Part shown: one piece after another, positions 12,960-25,208 of the stretch
Position numbering within the stretch: the first letter of the stretch is position 1
Layout of the letters: every line of letters starts with the position of its first letter
NCBI GenBank assembly: GCA_013365325.1
Contig: JABVXV010000008.1
Span: forward strand, 496,001 to 560,000
Source of the DNA: Dipetalonema caudispina
Lineage: Eukaryota; Nematoda; Chromadorea; Rhabditida; Onchocercidae
DNA length: 64,000 nt
Reading direction: 5' to 3'
Notes under the pieces: model-generated
What the model saw: only the letters and a program-made list of their open reading frames with translations
Databases searched by the model: none
What the model was told of the DNA's origin: nothing
Made by a program: the position numbers and the translations under genes

Positions 12960-15900
12960 GCTAATTCATCACAAAGAAAGGAACTGATTCTTGTTGGCGC
13001 TATTACAGGTCAGGTAATCTAAAATTAATGTTACTTAAAGGTCAGCAAATTATCATTTCTACTGCTGCAACATTAACTCTCTTTTTTGTTCTTCTCCTTC
13101 TATCCAAATTTTCCATTCTTTTCCGGTTTACTATTACTCTCTACTAGAATACCTATTGTGTTTCTGTTTAGGTATAATCTAATTAATACTCTCAGTTAAG
13201 ATTTTTACTATTGTTTATTGTTTAACTGCATACTTATCCTTCGTTTCCACACATACCCTTAATGTATCTGCATGGATGAAATAAGCTAACCTTCGACCTT
13301 CGACATCTACCAACTGTGTTAATGAGATTCATAAAAGAGTCATAATTGTAAGTAAGAATGTAATATGTATTACATTCGATTCCATTTTAGATTTCATTTG
13401 CAATCAACCTATATTTCTTGAACTTAAATTTCATTATTAAAATTTCTCAATTAGTTCAAAAATCATAATATAAAAGTAGAAAAGTTGCACTTCACTTTAG
13501 CGGTTAATTTCGATCATTGGATGGCTATTGTGGAATAAATTTTGAAGTGAAATGCTTTTAGTGAAAGCAATATTGGGAGGTATTAGTGAGATGATGTGAA
13601 GAAGTGTATTATCATCTACCACGAAGGAGGATGAAAGGCATCATATGTTTAGAAAATTCATTCTCCCTCATACTACTACCCACACCTTATGCCAACTGTC
13701 TGATATTTTCTCTCTTGTCTCATTTCTAAAATCTCTCTTATACCAAGTGAAGGTTTATTTTGCAATTACAATTATAGATGCATATATCTATCTATCTTAT
13801 TTTCTTTTACCCTACCACATTTAACAATAACTAACCAACCATTCGGATCTGAATAGATGTCCTTCCTGAAATTCAGCATTTGATGATAATACAACAACAA
13901 GTCGATATTACTTTTGATGTTACTGACATCATTTTCTTACCATCTTCTTCATTTAGTTCCATCATTTTTTTTCTCTCTCTCTCTTTTTTCTTTCCTGATT
14001 AATGCTCACATTCTCCTCTTTCTTTTTTTTTTATAACTTTTAAAGAATGCTATTGCATGCATAGCTTTTTGTGTTACTAAAACGTCATCACTTTTTACGT
14101 AATACAATTGGTTTAGATGTATTATCAACAGAATTGACAAACGTTTGGCACTTTATGTATCCCTGCTATAGTTTTGGGAAATTAAACAAAACATCAGGAA
14201 TTATCAGTCAGAAAATTATCGGTATTATTCATCAGTTGATGTTGATAATAACAATTTTTTTTTTTTTTTTTAGCTTTTACCAACTATCAGGAAGTTTTGT
14301 ATTTGAGCCATTTTTTGTTGCAGTTAAACTGACACGAAATCGAATTTCATTCTCTCTTTTCAACTATTGGAATTTTAAGATTATGTACATTCTTTGAAAG
14401 TAAAAAAAAAAAAAAAAGAAACTTTTCCTTAGAAAATGAATGATTAGATTAGTTTTTTATTTGTGTATTTTATTACTAAAACTAAATCATTGAATAGAGA
14501 AGTCAATTTCTTAATCACTTTCGCATATCTTCGCATCGCATTTATTTGTTGGAAAGATAGGCAAAAGTATAGAAATGAATGTTACACTTTTTCATAGCTA
14601 ACTATGAATCTAAACAACAAAAAAAGCCAATGACGAATTTGAGTAATGTACAGAAGACGTATTAATTTTTTTTTAAATTCAATAAACATTAGGGTTATGA
14701 CAACTTCCGAGGGACATTCGATAGTTTAACATTATTAGCAAAATGTTTGAAAAACAGTTCAAACATTATTTCCATTGATCTTAATGATGATAAGAGGTAG
14801 TAATAGCAACCTGAACTTTTATTGTTGCCCGTTTTCTGTACTATAAATAATGGACAAGGTTGATATTTTATGAACATTACTTGAACTATTTTGCAGAAAT
14901 TCTTAGTTGAACTGAATGGCTTTCAAATTAACATTTTAAAAAATATATTTGGAATAATTTTTTTTTAATGGCCTATATTTTTACTCACTTCAGTCTTCAT
15001 GGGTAACTCGCTTATTCGATTATTATCGTTTTACTTCACACCTGTTGAGGTTTACTTCTTATCATAAAATTTGCTACAATTAAGTGGTTGGTATTATTAC
15101 CGCGGATGTTTTTCCATTTTCTAATAGTCCAAAAATGGGACATTTAGCTATAATTACTATTTCATACCTTAGCTGAATGCAGAACTGTTTAGCGCCATTA
15201 ACTTTTTTTTTGTTGTTGTTGTTTGCGATACTATCAACTCGGGATGAGCTAATAAAGTCAAAGAAATGATAACAGATTTTGTTGTAAATTATAAGTAACA
15301 GTGATCAAGTAATTGATAAAGAGTATTCAATATGGTATCTTTAATGATTTTTTATTGCTTTCTGTTCCTTCCGTTTTTATTTTCATTATCAAATGAACCA
15401 CTTTTAACTTTATATTCTTACATTGTGAGGGATCAGAAATGGATAAAAAAAGCGGAGTGTATGCAAAATTCATTGGTAAAAATCATATCGCTATCCATCA
15501 ACAGATATATTAATATTAAAGCTAAATTCAGTTGCTATTTAGGATCCACTGGAAGTGAACTATTTTAAAATCACAATTGTTTAATGATCAATTTTTAGAT
15601 ATCGAATGGCGAGAAAAAAAGTAGTGAAAAGCCTTGTAGGAATAGAAATTGAGAAGTTTCCCTTTAACTTGATTTGCATTGTGGAATTTCCTGATCTGAT
15701 CAAAATGAAATAAGAAGATTGCTGTAAGGGCTGGGCCATTTTACAGAAAATTTTTGCCATAAGATAATTTTATACAAAAATGAATAGATTATTATATGTT
15801 CCTAAAATTTAGGAGTAAATTTAAATCGAAACAATGAATTCCGAACTTCTTAGTTTTAAGTTTTAAAATCAAATAGGCAGAGTTATTGAAGTGGAAAGAG

Positions 15901-18000
15901 AGGCTTTTGAAGCGATTTGTGTAATCCCTTAAGTATCGGGCATCATTAATTGCACTTTTTGTCAGCTGCTATTGTTTCGGACTTTTTATTGAACTTTAAT
16001 TTTTGCAGTTACAATAAGTTAAATCAACAAATCATGATAAATAAAATATTTTGTATGTTTACGTCAAGTGATAACGCTATAAAATTGATCTTCCGCGTAA
16101 AAAAAAATTGTTTGGGACAATTTTCGAGTTAGCAAAAATTCCGAAACATCAAAATGACTAGTCGATTCAAAAATTGATTTTTTTCAAAAATATTTCTCTA
16201 ATGATTCAATAGGTCACATTTCAAACGTAAAATGTTCTTAGATTTCGATGTAAATATATTGAATCTAAATATGAATTTCAAACCACGAAGAAATAATAAT
16301 AGTCCCAACATATTTTGTGGTAAATGATTTTGTCTATATCCGTAAGTTCCGAAAAGCAATTTTCGGGTGGAGTTTTCTCAATCTTCCTAATTGTTGATCA
16401 AGTGATATTTGAATATTATTTTGATTTGACTTCCTTACGCAATAATTAGTGGAATTTTCGACTCAAAGTAAGAATAGAAAAATTTCCTTAATTCATTCTA
16501 TAAAAGGAATACACAACAAGATGTTTTTGACCCGATTCTATGTTTTAGCTAGGTTAAATTACCGGGAATTTAACATTCGATATATGCGATGAGGAGTGCT
16601 ATAGCGCAACTTTTGTTCCTTTCTTTTTTTTGTTTTAAAGTTGGCAATAGGGTAAAACAACTGACAATTTCAAACAGTTTTTTTTTACAGCTCAAAAAAA
16701 ATTGATATGAATTTCTCATCGAACAGCAGTTTAATTTATCGGTCGATTGATATGTCCGTTTTTAGTCTTTTTTTTTTGTTTAATTACTGTCCTTTTTATT
16801 GCGTACATTTTTTGTATAGTTTTGCATTATTTGGGAATGAACAGAATTGAATATTATTGAAAATACTATAAAGCCTTAGCATCCCAAAAACTTTTTCGCC
16901 TCTCCTTGGGGATTCTTCCTCCTATTTTAACCGAATTTTTCTTTTTTCATCTATTTTCTTCCATTTTTTTGTTTTTCGCTATTTTATATTTTTGTTTTTT
17001 TCATATTAGAATCATATATCATCCAGCATTGTAGTTAGTTATATGGGTGTATCAATAGCCTAAGCCAGATGAAGACCTGGTCTATACTGTCTTGTCTGGT
17101 GCGGAACTGATGTTTTACTAGTTTGAGATTTAAATCAATCTTCAATGATAACAAATTGAATAGGTCAAAAATTCATTTAACCTTTATTTCAAACACTCAT
17201 TTTTTACAGAAATACACCTTTACAGTAAGCAGTTATCCTTTCATTACTTGAGGTCACCGCGGTCTGCACTTGATCTAATAAGAGCAGAAGATGGTATTGG
17301 TTTTTTGAAAACTCTAATTTAGAAAACTGATTGGTAATTGACTTCATTTCTATTTCAGATTCTGCTAATGGCCATCTGATAAGTTTAGAAGTACCAAGTA
17401 AATTTGACATAATTTCATGGGAAAAAGGTATTGCTTAGTATGAAATTACTCTTCACTGAAGATCGAATGCATTGAAGTAAAGGTGAAGGATATGATGTTA
17501 ACAGTGCTATTGAAACACCAAGCATATATAATCAATTTCTCAATTTCAATCAATTTCATCTGTCCTTCACCTGGCAACTTTTCATAACATTAACGTAATG
17601 GAAATATTTGAGACGAAGTTGACATTGTATTTCATTTTTATTGACATATTTTTTTATTAGTAGATTTGCTGTAAGTTTTGATAAATCACTCTAAAAATGC
17701 TTTTTTAAAAAGTTTTCTGAAAAGTCATCTTTTTTTTTCAGAATTATTATTTAGAAAATTGATAATCATTAAAATAAGTTAGAGTTTATAAGTTTGTAAA
17801 GTTTTAAGCAACCTCAAACTAGTTTATTCCCCATATTTTGCTTCTTTACTTCTCTTCCATTACGTCAGCAAATTAACATTTGGATTTATTAGCTTTCGAC
17901 ATGAAAATGAAATCACTTAATACTACATAATTTTTTTTTCTTCATTTTAATAACATCCAATAATAAATAATTAGTTGGATGAATGACTGGACGTGTGGAT

Positions 18001-18060
18001 AGATAGATGGACAAATGCGCAAATAAATGGACAAATGCGCAAATAGATCAATAGATAGAT
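18001..18060. repeat. Short tandem repeat, 20-bp unit
   Basis: The unit ACAAATGCGCAAATAAATGG (18011-18030) repeats almost exactly at 18031-18050. It is flanked by TAGATAGAT stretches that look like decayed further copies. Confidence 0.75.
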
Positions 18061-18624
18061 AACTTATTTCACAAAATCTTAATTCTCATTTTTCTTTCTA
18101 ACACAAAACTAGAAATAACAAATTCACCAATGGTTTAATGAAGTAAAATTTGATTATTCTGCTGGTTGGATTAAAATTAAAATAATATCTTTCTGTAGTG
18201 TTGAATCCATCATTCTATTGTTGATTTAGTTTACAAAAGTGTTCGATTTTGATTGGAACTATAAATGCATGACAGTGCTAACTGGTTTAATGGTATTTTA
18301 GATCATTAAATTTTAAAGTGAGGAATTCATTTTATTGCAAACAGAATCGTTCAATATATTCTCTCCTCGATTAATTCCCCAAAAAATAGGATCTCATTTC
18401 CGCCGGATTCCATTACTGTTGTGAAATATCTGTTGTATATTTTTAAAAGACTAAGAAAAAAAGATTTGCGATGAACGTGCGTCATTTAGCGAATGTTTCT
18501 TCGATGGTTCTCTTAATGTTATTATTTAATGACAAATTGATACTGAGAATTTGGAGTTTTTCTTTATGTTGGTACATTGATTAGTTTCTGCTGCATCACA
18601 AATAAAAGCACTGCATGTCTGTAC

Positions 18625-18637
18625 TGACCTTTGACCT
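18625..18637 (+). promoter_or_regulatory. Perfect DR1 nuclear-receptor-type element
   Basis: Two TGACCT half-sites in direct repeat separated by one base. This is the classic binding site of HNF4/RXR-class nuclear receptors. It lies about 540 bp upstream of the membrane-protein start codon. Function is not shown by sequence alone. Confidence 0.45.
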
Positions 18638-19080
18638 TCTCAAAATTGCTCCGCCAAAGATGTATTCCCGCAAGCATCGCCCGCATTCTGCACTTTTCGT
18701 TAGACAAATTGGTACCATAACAGTGCAGTGGGACGATGCAAATTTTTGAAATACTATGCACTGCTAATGTTTCCATCATGAAAAACACAAATATTACTTA
18801 AATTTTTTGTGAAAAGTATTAGAGAGATGGAATTTAACCTGTTGCTTGGAGAAATAACTTGGTTGAATCCGACAATTCAGCATTTATTAAAACTTAGCAT
18901 TTCTGTTATTTCCTTCCATATTTTAATATTATTCTCAATGATGTTTGCATCATCCTACTATTCTCCATTTAGGAACATTAATTTCAAATAATCCCTTCTA
19001 AAATTACCCATAGAATTTCGTAATTGTGAATGTAATTTGATAATTTATTGTGAAATTATGAAGTTCGTATTCAAATGATG

Positions 19081-19089
19081 AAATTTCAG
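19081..19089 (+). promoter_or_regulatory. Likely trans- or cis-splice acceptor before the membrane-protein gene
   Basis: AAATTTCAG matches the nematode acceptor consensus. It is followed by 80 bp of leader and then the ATG at 19170, with no clear upstream coding exon. This arrangement fits spliced-leader addition or a 5'-UTR intron. Confidence 0.5.
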
Positions 19090-19169
19090 ATATCATTGCG
19101 TTCGTCTAAGTAATTTGCCCATTGGAAGTACCTGTTATACTGACGCCTTCATATTTCTTGTCCTATATC

Positions 19170-21999
19170 ATGGGAGGTAGCAATAGTACTCCAAAATCAG
19201 ATGCAATGATGGATCATCAACCTTATCCGGACATGAATGTCATATTCAAAAGCATTCCAAAAATGATGCAGGTTGTTGTCATTTTTGATATAATTATTTA
19301 CATTGGTATTCCATTTCTGATACAATTATTTAAGTTAGCTAAAATACAACGAAGTATATTGTAATAGTATGGATGTTTGATCATGAAAAATTTTTGGAAT
19401 TTATGAGAAAATTTTGTAGGTTGCCGATGATATGCACCGAATGACAGATTACATTATGGATTTGCGTAATATGATCTTTGGTTTGGTTTGCTTGTCGATT
19501 GTTGGAATGTTTTTATTTCTAATTGTGAAACTTACTCAGAGTCGAAGTAGTGCTGCACGTCGAAGACGTGAATTAGGACATCGGATTGAGGTTTATTCAT
19601 GAAATATTTAAATTTTAGAATACTCTCCCGGAAAAAATACTTTTTTTTCACTGAAAAATTTAAAGAATTAATGACAATTCAGTGACTGGTATTTTAAAAT
19701 TATTGTTAAACTGATTTTCTTAAGTTTCCCTAAATAAGAGTTTTAAAAAAGCAAGAACGCTAAGAAAATGTACTATATTTTGGGGAGGAAGATTTTCACT
19801 TCAAATTTCGTTAAAAATTAGATCCGGAAGTGTCATCAAGACAGCTATCGCACTACATTTTTCGTACTCTATCGGTAAATATTTAAATATAAAAATTTAA
19901 ATCATAAGTATGAAGTGCATAATTATAGATAGTAATTGTTCTTGAGGTAGTTTAGGGATCCCAAGTAATTCGATGAAATCATTAAAAGGTGGTTTATGTT
20001 GAGCTGTTGATCTTGCTTTCAGTCACTAGAAGATCGATCTTTACCACGACATACCCATTATGGTGCCTATCATGGTTATCTCGATTCATGGCATGATTCA
20101 AGAAGTCAAAAAATTGGTAGTGTTGGCGCAACAGTCATAGATATCGAAAAAATTCCAATGAATCAATCGCGGGATAATTCGAGTCACAATGATACAACTA
20201 CAACACCACTCGAAACACCCAATTTGCTCAATGGCCATGCACATAAAGTTTGACATTTTTTATTTTTTTTATTCTCATTCTTTTCCTTTGTAATTTTCAA
20301 AGTAATTAAATGTATTGTAATTGTTCAGATATTCTTTCTTCTCACAGTCATTCCTCTGAGTTGTTCGTTGAAAGATTAAATTGATTACTTCATTCCTAAT
20401 TAAAAATTTAAATAGTTAGTTTCTCATCGTCTGCATGTGAAGACTGAGTATTAAGTGCTAGAAAACTGTTGACTCTAGATTCTTGTAATTAGCTGTAGTG
20501 CTAATTGATTGTAGCCAGCAGGTTTTAGCCTTGGAAATAATGTTTTCCTTAGGTTTGTAAGTCATACCCTTCGAATAAATTCAGTGTTAAAATCTATTTT
20601 CGAGGTTAATTACTGGAATCAAGAAACTTGATGAAGTTATTTTTTGAATCAGGAGGTATTTGATTAGTGTCCAGTAATTCGTTCAGGATAGCATGACTAT
20701 TCATCAACTTGTTGCTAAAGATTAATTATTACGAAAGTCAGAAGATTCCGATTATTAAGTTCCCAATGGATAGATTATCATCATTCCATTCTTCAAAATT
20801 CCATTTCAATAAGTTATTCTGCAAAAAAAAGAAATCGATTGTTATCCAGCAAGGCCTGACAGATAGCAGTATCACTCAAACAGATTTTACCTTTGCAAAA
20901 CCGCATTATAAATTGTAATTATATCACTCATTTTTGGAAAACAATTCAGGTTGACTGCTTTATTTCCGATAATCCCAATAATTTGAATACCGAAAAAATG
21001 ACTTTTTGTTATAGCCTCTGCTTTACTTGAGGCCGTTTTGATGCCACTGTTTAGGATGCTAGTAGTTAGCTGCCAACAACAGTTCTGTAATAATTCTCTC
21101 TTTTTACAGATTATTTCGGAGAAGTGATTGTCGTAATGTTAAGTTCTTTCATATTTCGAAAATAAGTGACTATTTTTTCAATTTTTTAAAATTTTTTCAG
21201 AAAAAATATGTGATTTGCAGTAGAATTTGTCATTGTTGCACTCCTTTTTGTTTTACTTTTATCATGCAACGTTTATTGATTTTGAGCTACTCATAGTAAA
21301 TTTTTTAAGTGCTTCTTTTGATCATTTCATTTTTTGGCAAGCTATCCAGTTGTTCTTTTTTTTTTCTTTTCATTTCATCCAGAAAAGCGCTTTTTCCTTC
21401 GAGTACTATCTCATTTTTCAAAATTTTCGGTTTAAAAGTAATTGATTGCTATGTTCGTGCCAGGCGTTTCGATTAGTTGGTGCTACTTTGTGTCCGATCA
21501 TCACAATGTTATTGCTTTCCCTGTGTTTCTTTTCGTTTTTACAAGTTGCCCTATTATTTTCTTGTTTTGAAAATTTTTGAGTTCCTCTGTTGATTGTTTT
21601 CATCAAAATTTATTTAATTACTTGATTTTTGAAAATGTTTAGTTACTAGAAGGTGAAAGGGACCAATGCATGTCAAATGAAAATAATACTTCGCACTCAA
21701 AAATTTTTTAAAATTTTCGATTTAAAAGTAATTGATTGCTTTTAGTAAGATTTCTTACTTATTTTAAAAGAAAATTTAATACTTTTTTTTGTAAAGAAAA
21801 TAAATTTGTTGTTATTTTTATTCTTTGAAAATAAGTAAGAAATTCGATTGATATATGTACTCTTTCTTTGCTGCATACTTCTTGCATTTATTACCTGTAT
21901 AAACTTGACTTTTGATTTCAACTTTAAAATTTTCTTTGATTTCAGAGGTTGGAACCGGTGAAGCTGGTGGTGGAGGATTTGCCATACGCTGATAGTTGA
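19170..21999 (+). CDS. Small single-pass membrane protein with a predicted N-myristoylation motif
   Basis: Exons 19170-19271, 19420-19590 and 20023-20247, plus a likely fourth exon 21946-21999, give 183 aa. All joins are phase 0. If the last intron is retained, the third exon reads two more codons and stops at 20251-20253 (167 aa). The N-terminus MGGSNST fits the myristoylation consensus (Gly2, Ser6). Residues 52-70 (MIFGLVCLSIVGMFLFLIV) form one membrane helix, followed by a basic stretch (RRRR near residue 80) that suggests a cytosolic C-terminal side. The tail is Ser/Thr/His-rich; the long form ends in KLVVEDLPYADS. I do not recognise the family. An unspliced read-through from exon 1 gives another hydrophobic segment ending at 19364, judged to be intron. 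The ATG is chosen because the upstream frame lacks another ATG. Confidence 0.75.
21421..21740 (+). repeat. Pair of 30-bp direct repeats, 290 bp apart
   Basis: Bases 21421-21450 and 21711-21740 match at 29 of 30 positions, with partial similarity in the preceding bases. Both lie in the large last intron of the membrane-protein gene. Confidence 0.8.
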
Positions 22000-22348
22000 G
22001 ACTGTTAAATGATTATGATATATTTGAAATAATTTACTATCAAAATATTCAGCCCATTTTTAATTTTCATTTCTTTAGCATTAACCATTCATTTATCAAT
22101 TCGAGGGAAATTGATTTAGAAAGAAATTACTTTCACATTTTTTTTTTAAAAATTTAACTTTTTTTAGTTTCTTTTTTAAACAAACTGCATGTATTATGCC
22201 AGGTAAAATCAATTTTCTTTTTGAGAAAATGCCGCTCAGATACTTAAATCAAAATAATAATAGAAAAGAAATATTATTATTATATTGAAGCGTAAAGAAC
22301 AACAAAATAAGCTAAATTGAGTTCTCATTTTTTTCTTTTTCTTTTTTT

Positions 22349-22387
<39 letters not shown>

Positions 22388-23248
22388 GAATTATTTTTAA
22401 AAAAAAAGGAAAAAGAATGAAACTTTGATTTCTTTCTTTTTTTACTTCAAATTATTCTGATTTCATAAGTGTTCGTCTCTTCCATAAACTAACCCATTTA
22501 TGAGTGCTGCGTGAACTATAACACGTACGTCGGCAATTCCTTCACTGCCATCTCCACCACTATAGCAGTTGGGATACTTTTAGCTTTAGCTTAAAGATTT
22601 TTTTTAATGAATTATTTTGATTTTACTAATTCTATGCATAACATGGCATGAAAGTTAAGTTTTGTGTGCTATTCTGCTCTCAAAACGCTATCATCTCTTT
22701 CATTTCTATTTTAAACTTATGATGTTCTATTCTGCCTCTATCATATTAAATATCCTCTGATTTATAGCCAATTTTGGTAAGGTTCACCGAATTTCATTGT
22801 TTACCGATACAGCAATGTTGAATTCTTTTTATTTAAGTCGTATTTTAGTTTATTTCTGTTCAATTTAAACGGCAGCTTTCTGAATACTGTAAAGGAGTTT
22901 ATTTCTTGATTAAGACTTCTAGAAATCAAACTCAACAAGTCTTTTCCAAGTCTAAATTTGGTTAGAAAGATTAATTTTTCATTAAAGATAATGCAAATTA
23001 TTTTTTAAAAATATGAGAAATCTCATGCTAATTCTAAAATCTTCCAATGAATAGATCAGAAAATGGAGCACTTCAGGTGATAATATTCATTCAAATTCAT
23101 TTCCCTTCAGTGGCTTCCTTTATACGTGTAAATGAAACCTCGGTGCTTTATTTTGATTTCAATCTTATTCCACAGTTTTATCGTTTTGTTATCGATTTTT
23201 TATTGAATAAATAACTTCTCTCATCGTTCATTTATTTTGCCATTTCAG
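22000..23248. other. Interval downstream of the membrane-protein gene
   Basis: AT-rich sequence with a 36-nt T homopolymer at 22351-22386 and a local GC-rich island at about 22500-22575. On the minus strand that island has a 38-codon open frame (22465-22578; includes NCYSGGDGSEGIADVRVIVH) that looks coding-like but lacks a recognised domain or start. Nothing else is visible. Confidence 0.5.
22351..22386 (+). repeat. T homopolymer (36 nt)
   Basis: The longest homopolymer in the window, preceded by C-interrupted T runs from 22328. Its length is prone to assembly error. Confidence 0.9.
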
Positions 23249-23270
23249 ATTTTTTATTAAAAATTTCAAA

Positions 23271-23833
23271 ATGCGCTGCAGTAAGTCCAAAGATAAAAAG
23301 TCGGTAAAGTTTAAAAATTTTCGTATAGTGTTCAAGAAGAAGGACAGCAGTTATTGGGGAAACTTAAATTAATAACGAACTTTCGATTCGAAAATTTCGA
23401 ATTCGACTACAATATTGTCTTCTTTTATAAATTCATTTCATAATTTTTTTAAGTTTTAGCATTCTAACAGTATTAAATAAAAGTGATTAGATGAGATAGA
23501 TGGATTAGACAATAATAATATATTTTTCGATGAAAATTGTGTCTCATTTTGAACGTTGGTTAGATCATAAGAATTAACTTTGCAAAGTACTGAAAGATAT
23601 TACTATATAAGCATTCACGTTTCCATTTCAGATGAATGGAGGTACTGAATAATCTTCCATAAAAATTACATCAAAATCAACTTAGGAACAAGCGGTACTT
23701 GCAAAGGAAAAAAGTTCAGAAGTCGAAAAAAAAGAAGGCAATAAACGGCAAAAATGACTTCTCAGAGACAACCTATCATCCGGTATTTTCTTCTACTAAA
23801 TATCAGATGAAAGCTGTCATTAGATATGATTGA
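23271..23833 (+). CDS. Tentative small lysine-rich protein with a 10-nt microexon
   Basis: A splice model joins ATGCGCTGCA (23271-23280, donor GTAAGT), a 10-nt microexon ATGAATGGAG (23632-23641, acceptor TTTCAG, donor GTACTG) and an exon beginning at 23686 (acceptor CTTAG). The joined frame stays open to TGA at 23831-23833 and gives about 54 aa: MRCNEWRNKRYLQRKK, a KSKKKK stretch, then DFSETTYHPVFSSTKYQMK. A further donor (GTATTT, 23783) could extend it to exons not found. A TTTCAG acceptor at 23243-23248 suits spliced-leader addition. No family is recognised. Without the microexon the frame closes early. The model rests on signal quality and phase only. Confidence 0.35.
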
Positions 23834-25208
23834 TATAGCATTAATACATCCTCAATTCTCAATTGTTTCGTTTAACTTATCGATCATCAATCTCTTCCAT
23901 AATAAATGCTAAAATAATCTCAATTTGATCTCTTGGTAAAAGCACTTTCCTATACATAGGGAAATCGGAGGGTATTATTATGACAACAAAAAAGAAATCA
24001 AAATAGTTAAGCATAATTTATAACTATGACTTTGTGTGACATATTGTTTTCTCAACAACTGACTACTGGTTTGAGTGAGCAAAATACGCAATAATGATAT
24101 TCCGCGTGGCGAAGACATTTTGTTGCCATACATTAATACATTTAAAAGCGCCAAGTCATAATATTTTGAAATCTTTATTTTGAAAATAAAATTGACAAGC
24201 TTTAAGATTTAGAAGCCATGAAAGATCTTTCACCTCAACTAATACCCAATAAACTTGCATGACTTTATCATCATGGGTCTTCTTGCTCTATAACACTCCA
24301 AAAGATCAATGCAAATAAACAAATTACTTCCAAACGAGGCTTGTTGTTCCTCAATCACTATCTTTCAAAAGAAGAACGCTTTTCGAAGAATCCCTTCCCT
24401 TTCGTCTCACGCAACTGAATTTTATGGTTCGAATCCTTGATATATAGTTGTGAATAAACCTGTTCAAGATATGTTGTCAAGAAAAGTCAAAAATACTAGT
24501 TTATTCAACTCAAAAACACCTAAATACTTAATATAAAACGAATTACAACGGAAAGCAGGAAAAATGAATTTGACATATATTTTTTTCCACCAGAAATAAA
24601 TAAAGGCAGCACAACTGTCGGTGAATGCCCTGATTGAGCGATGAATGAAAGACAGATACAGAAGTCACAGAAGTAACTGTAAACACCGGTTTGATGCCAC
24701 CAAGCAGCATAGTTGAACTACAGTGCTGTATAATTTGATTCTGTATATTTTTGAAGCACAAATAAATGTGTTAAGTAGTGCTGCTGGTTTTGGGAACGGT
24801 GTGGGCTGTTGATGCGATATTAAAGATCATCAGCAAACTGATTCAATGTCAAAACTCATCAGTAAAATAAATTAGTTAACAAGTAGAAAGGATTTTGTCA
24901 AGGTTTTTCTAATCTTTTCAAAAATCATTGTTTAAAAAGACGAACCAACAGAAAATAAACTATTAAAATAGAATTAAAAAGAGTGTCCAGTAACTGTTAA
25001 CATTTAAGGGAATAGAAACAATGAAAATAATAAATGATTATATCCACAACTAATCGGCTGTTAGTGTTTTTATAAAAAACAATACCTGTCGCCGTATAAA
25101 AACGGCTGTTTAACCTGAAGCATTAATCGAAGACATCTGTGAAAGTTGTACATCAATCTGTGATGTAGACAAAATGAGCGGAGACCCTCACAGATAAGGA
25201 ATTCTCAG
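23834..25208. other. Interval between the small candidate gene and gld-1
   Basis: No coding exon recognised. It includes the 3' flank of gld-1, with a stem-loop at 25149-25167. Open frames here (for example 24543-24761, minus) have no recognisable similarity or splice support. Confidence 0.5.
25149..25167 (-). promoter_or_regulatory. Stem-loop in the predicted gld-1 3' UTR
   Basis: On the transcript strand TACATCA, a five-base loop and TGATGTA form a perfect 7-bp stem, 42-60 nt after the stop codon. It could be an RNA-binding or stability element; no function can be assigned from sequence. Confidence 0.4.

Larger units (their letters stand above)
10090..19080. other. Gene-poor interval upstream of the EB gene
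   Basis: Nine kilobases of AT-rich sequence with no recognisable coding exon on either strand. It contains long T-rich and A-rich tracts, a small 20-bp tandem repeat near 18011-18050 and a nuclear-receptor-like DR1 site at 18625-18637. A 127-codon open frame at 10202-10585 (plus) starts 113 bp from the EB gene start, resembles no known protein and may be chance. The EB gene (minus) and membrane-protein gene (plus) diverge from this interval, so it probably holds both promoters. Confidence 0.6.

Noticed and set aside
19272..19364. Read-through of membrane-protein exon 1 into a second hydrophobic segment
   Set aside because: The GT at 19272 and the phase-matched exon at 19420 with a clear membrane helix make this intronic; an isoform remains possible.
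24426..24436. GGTTCGAATCC, a tRNA B-box match
   Set aside because: The flanking bases do not form a T-arm stem and no A-box or acceptor stem is visible upstream.
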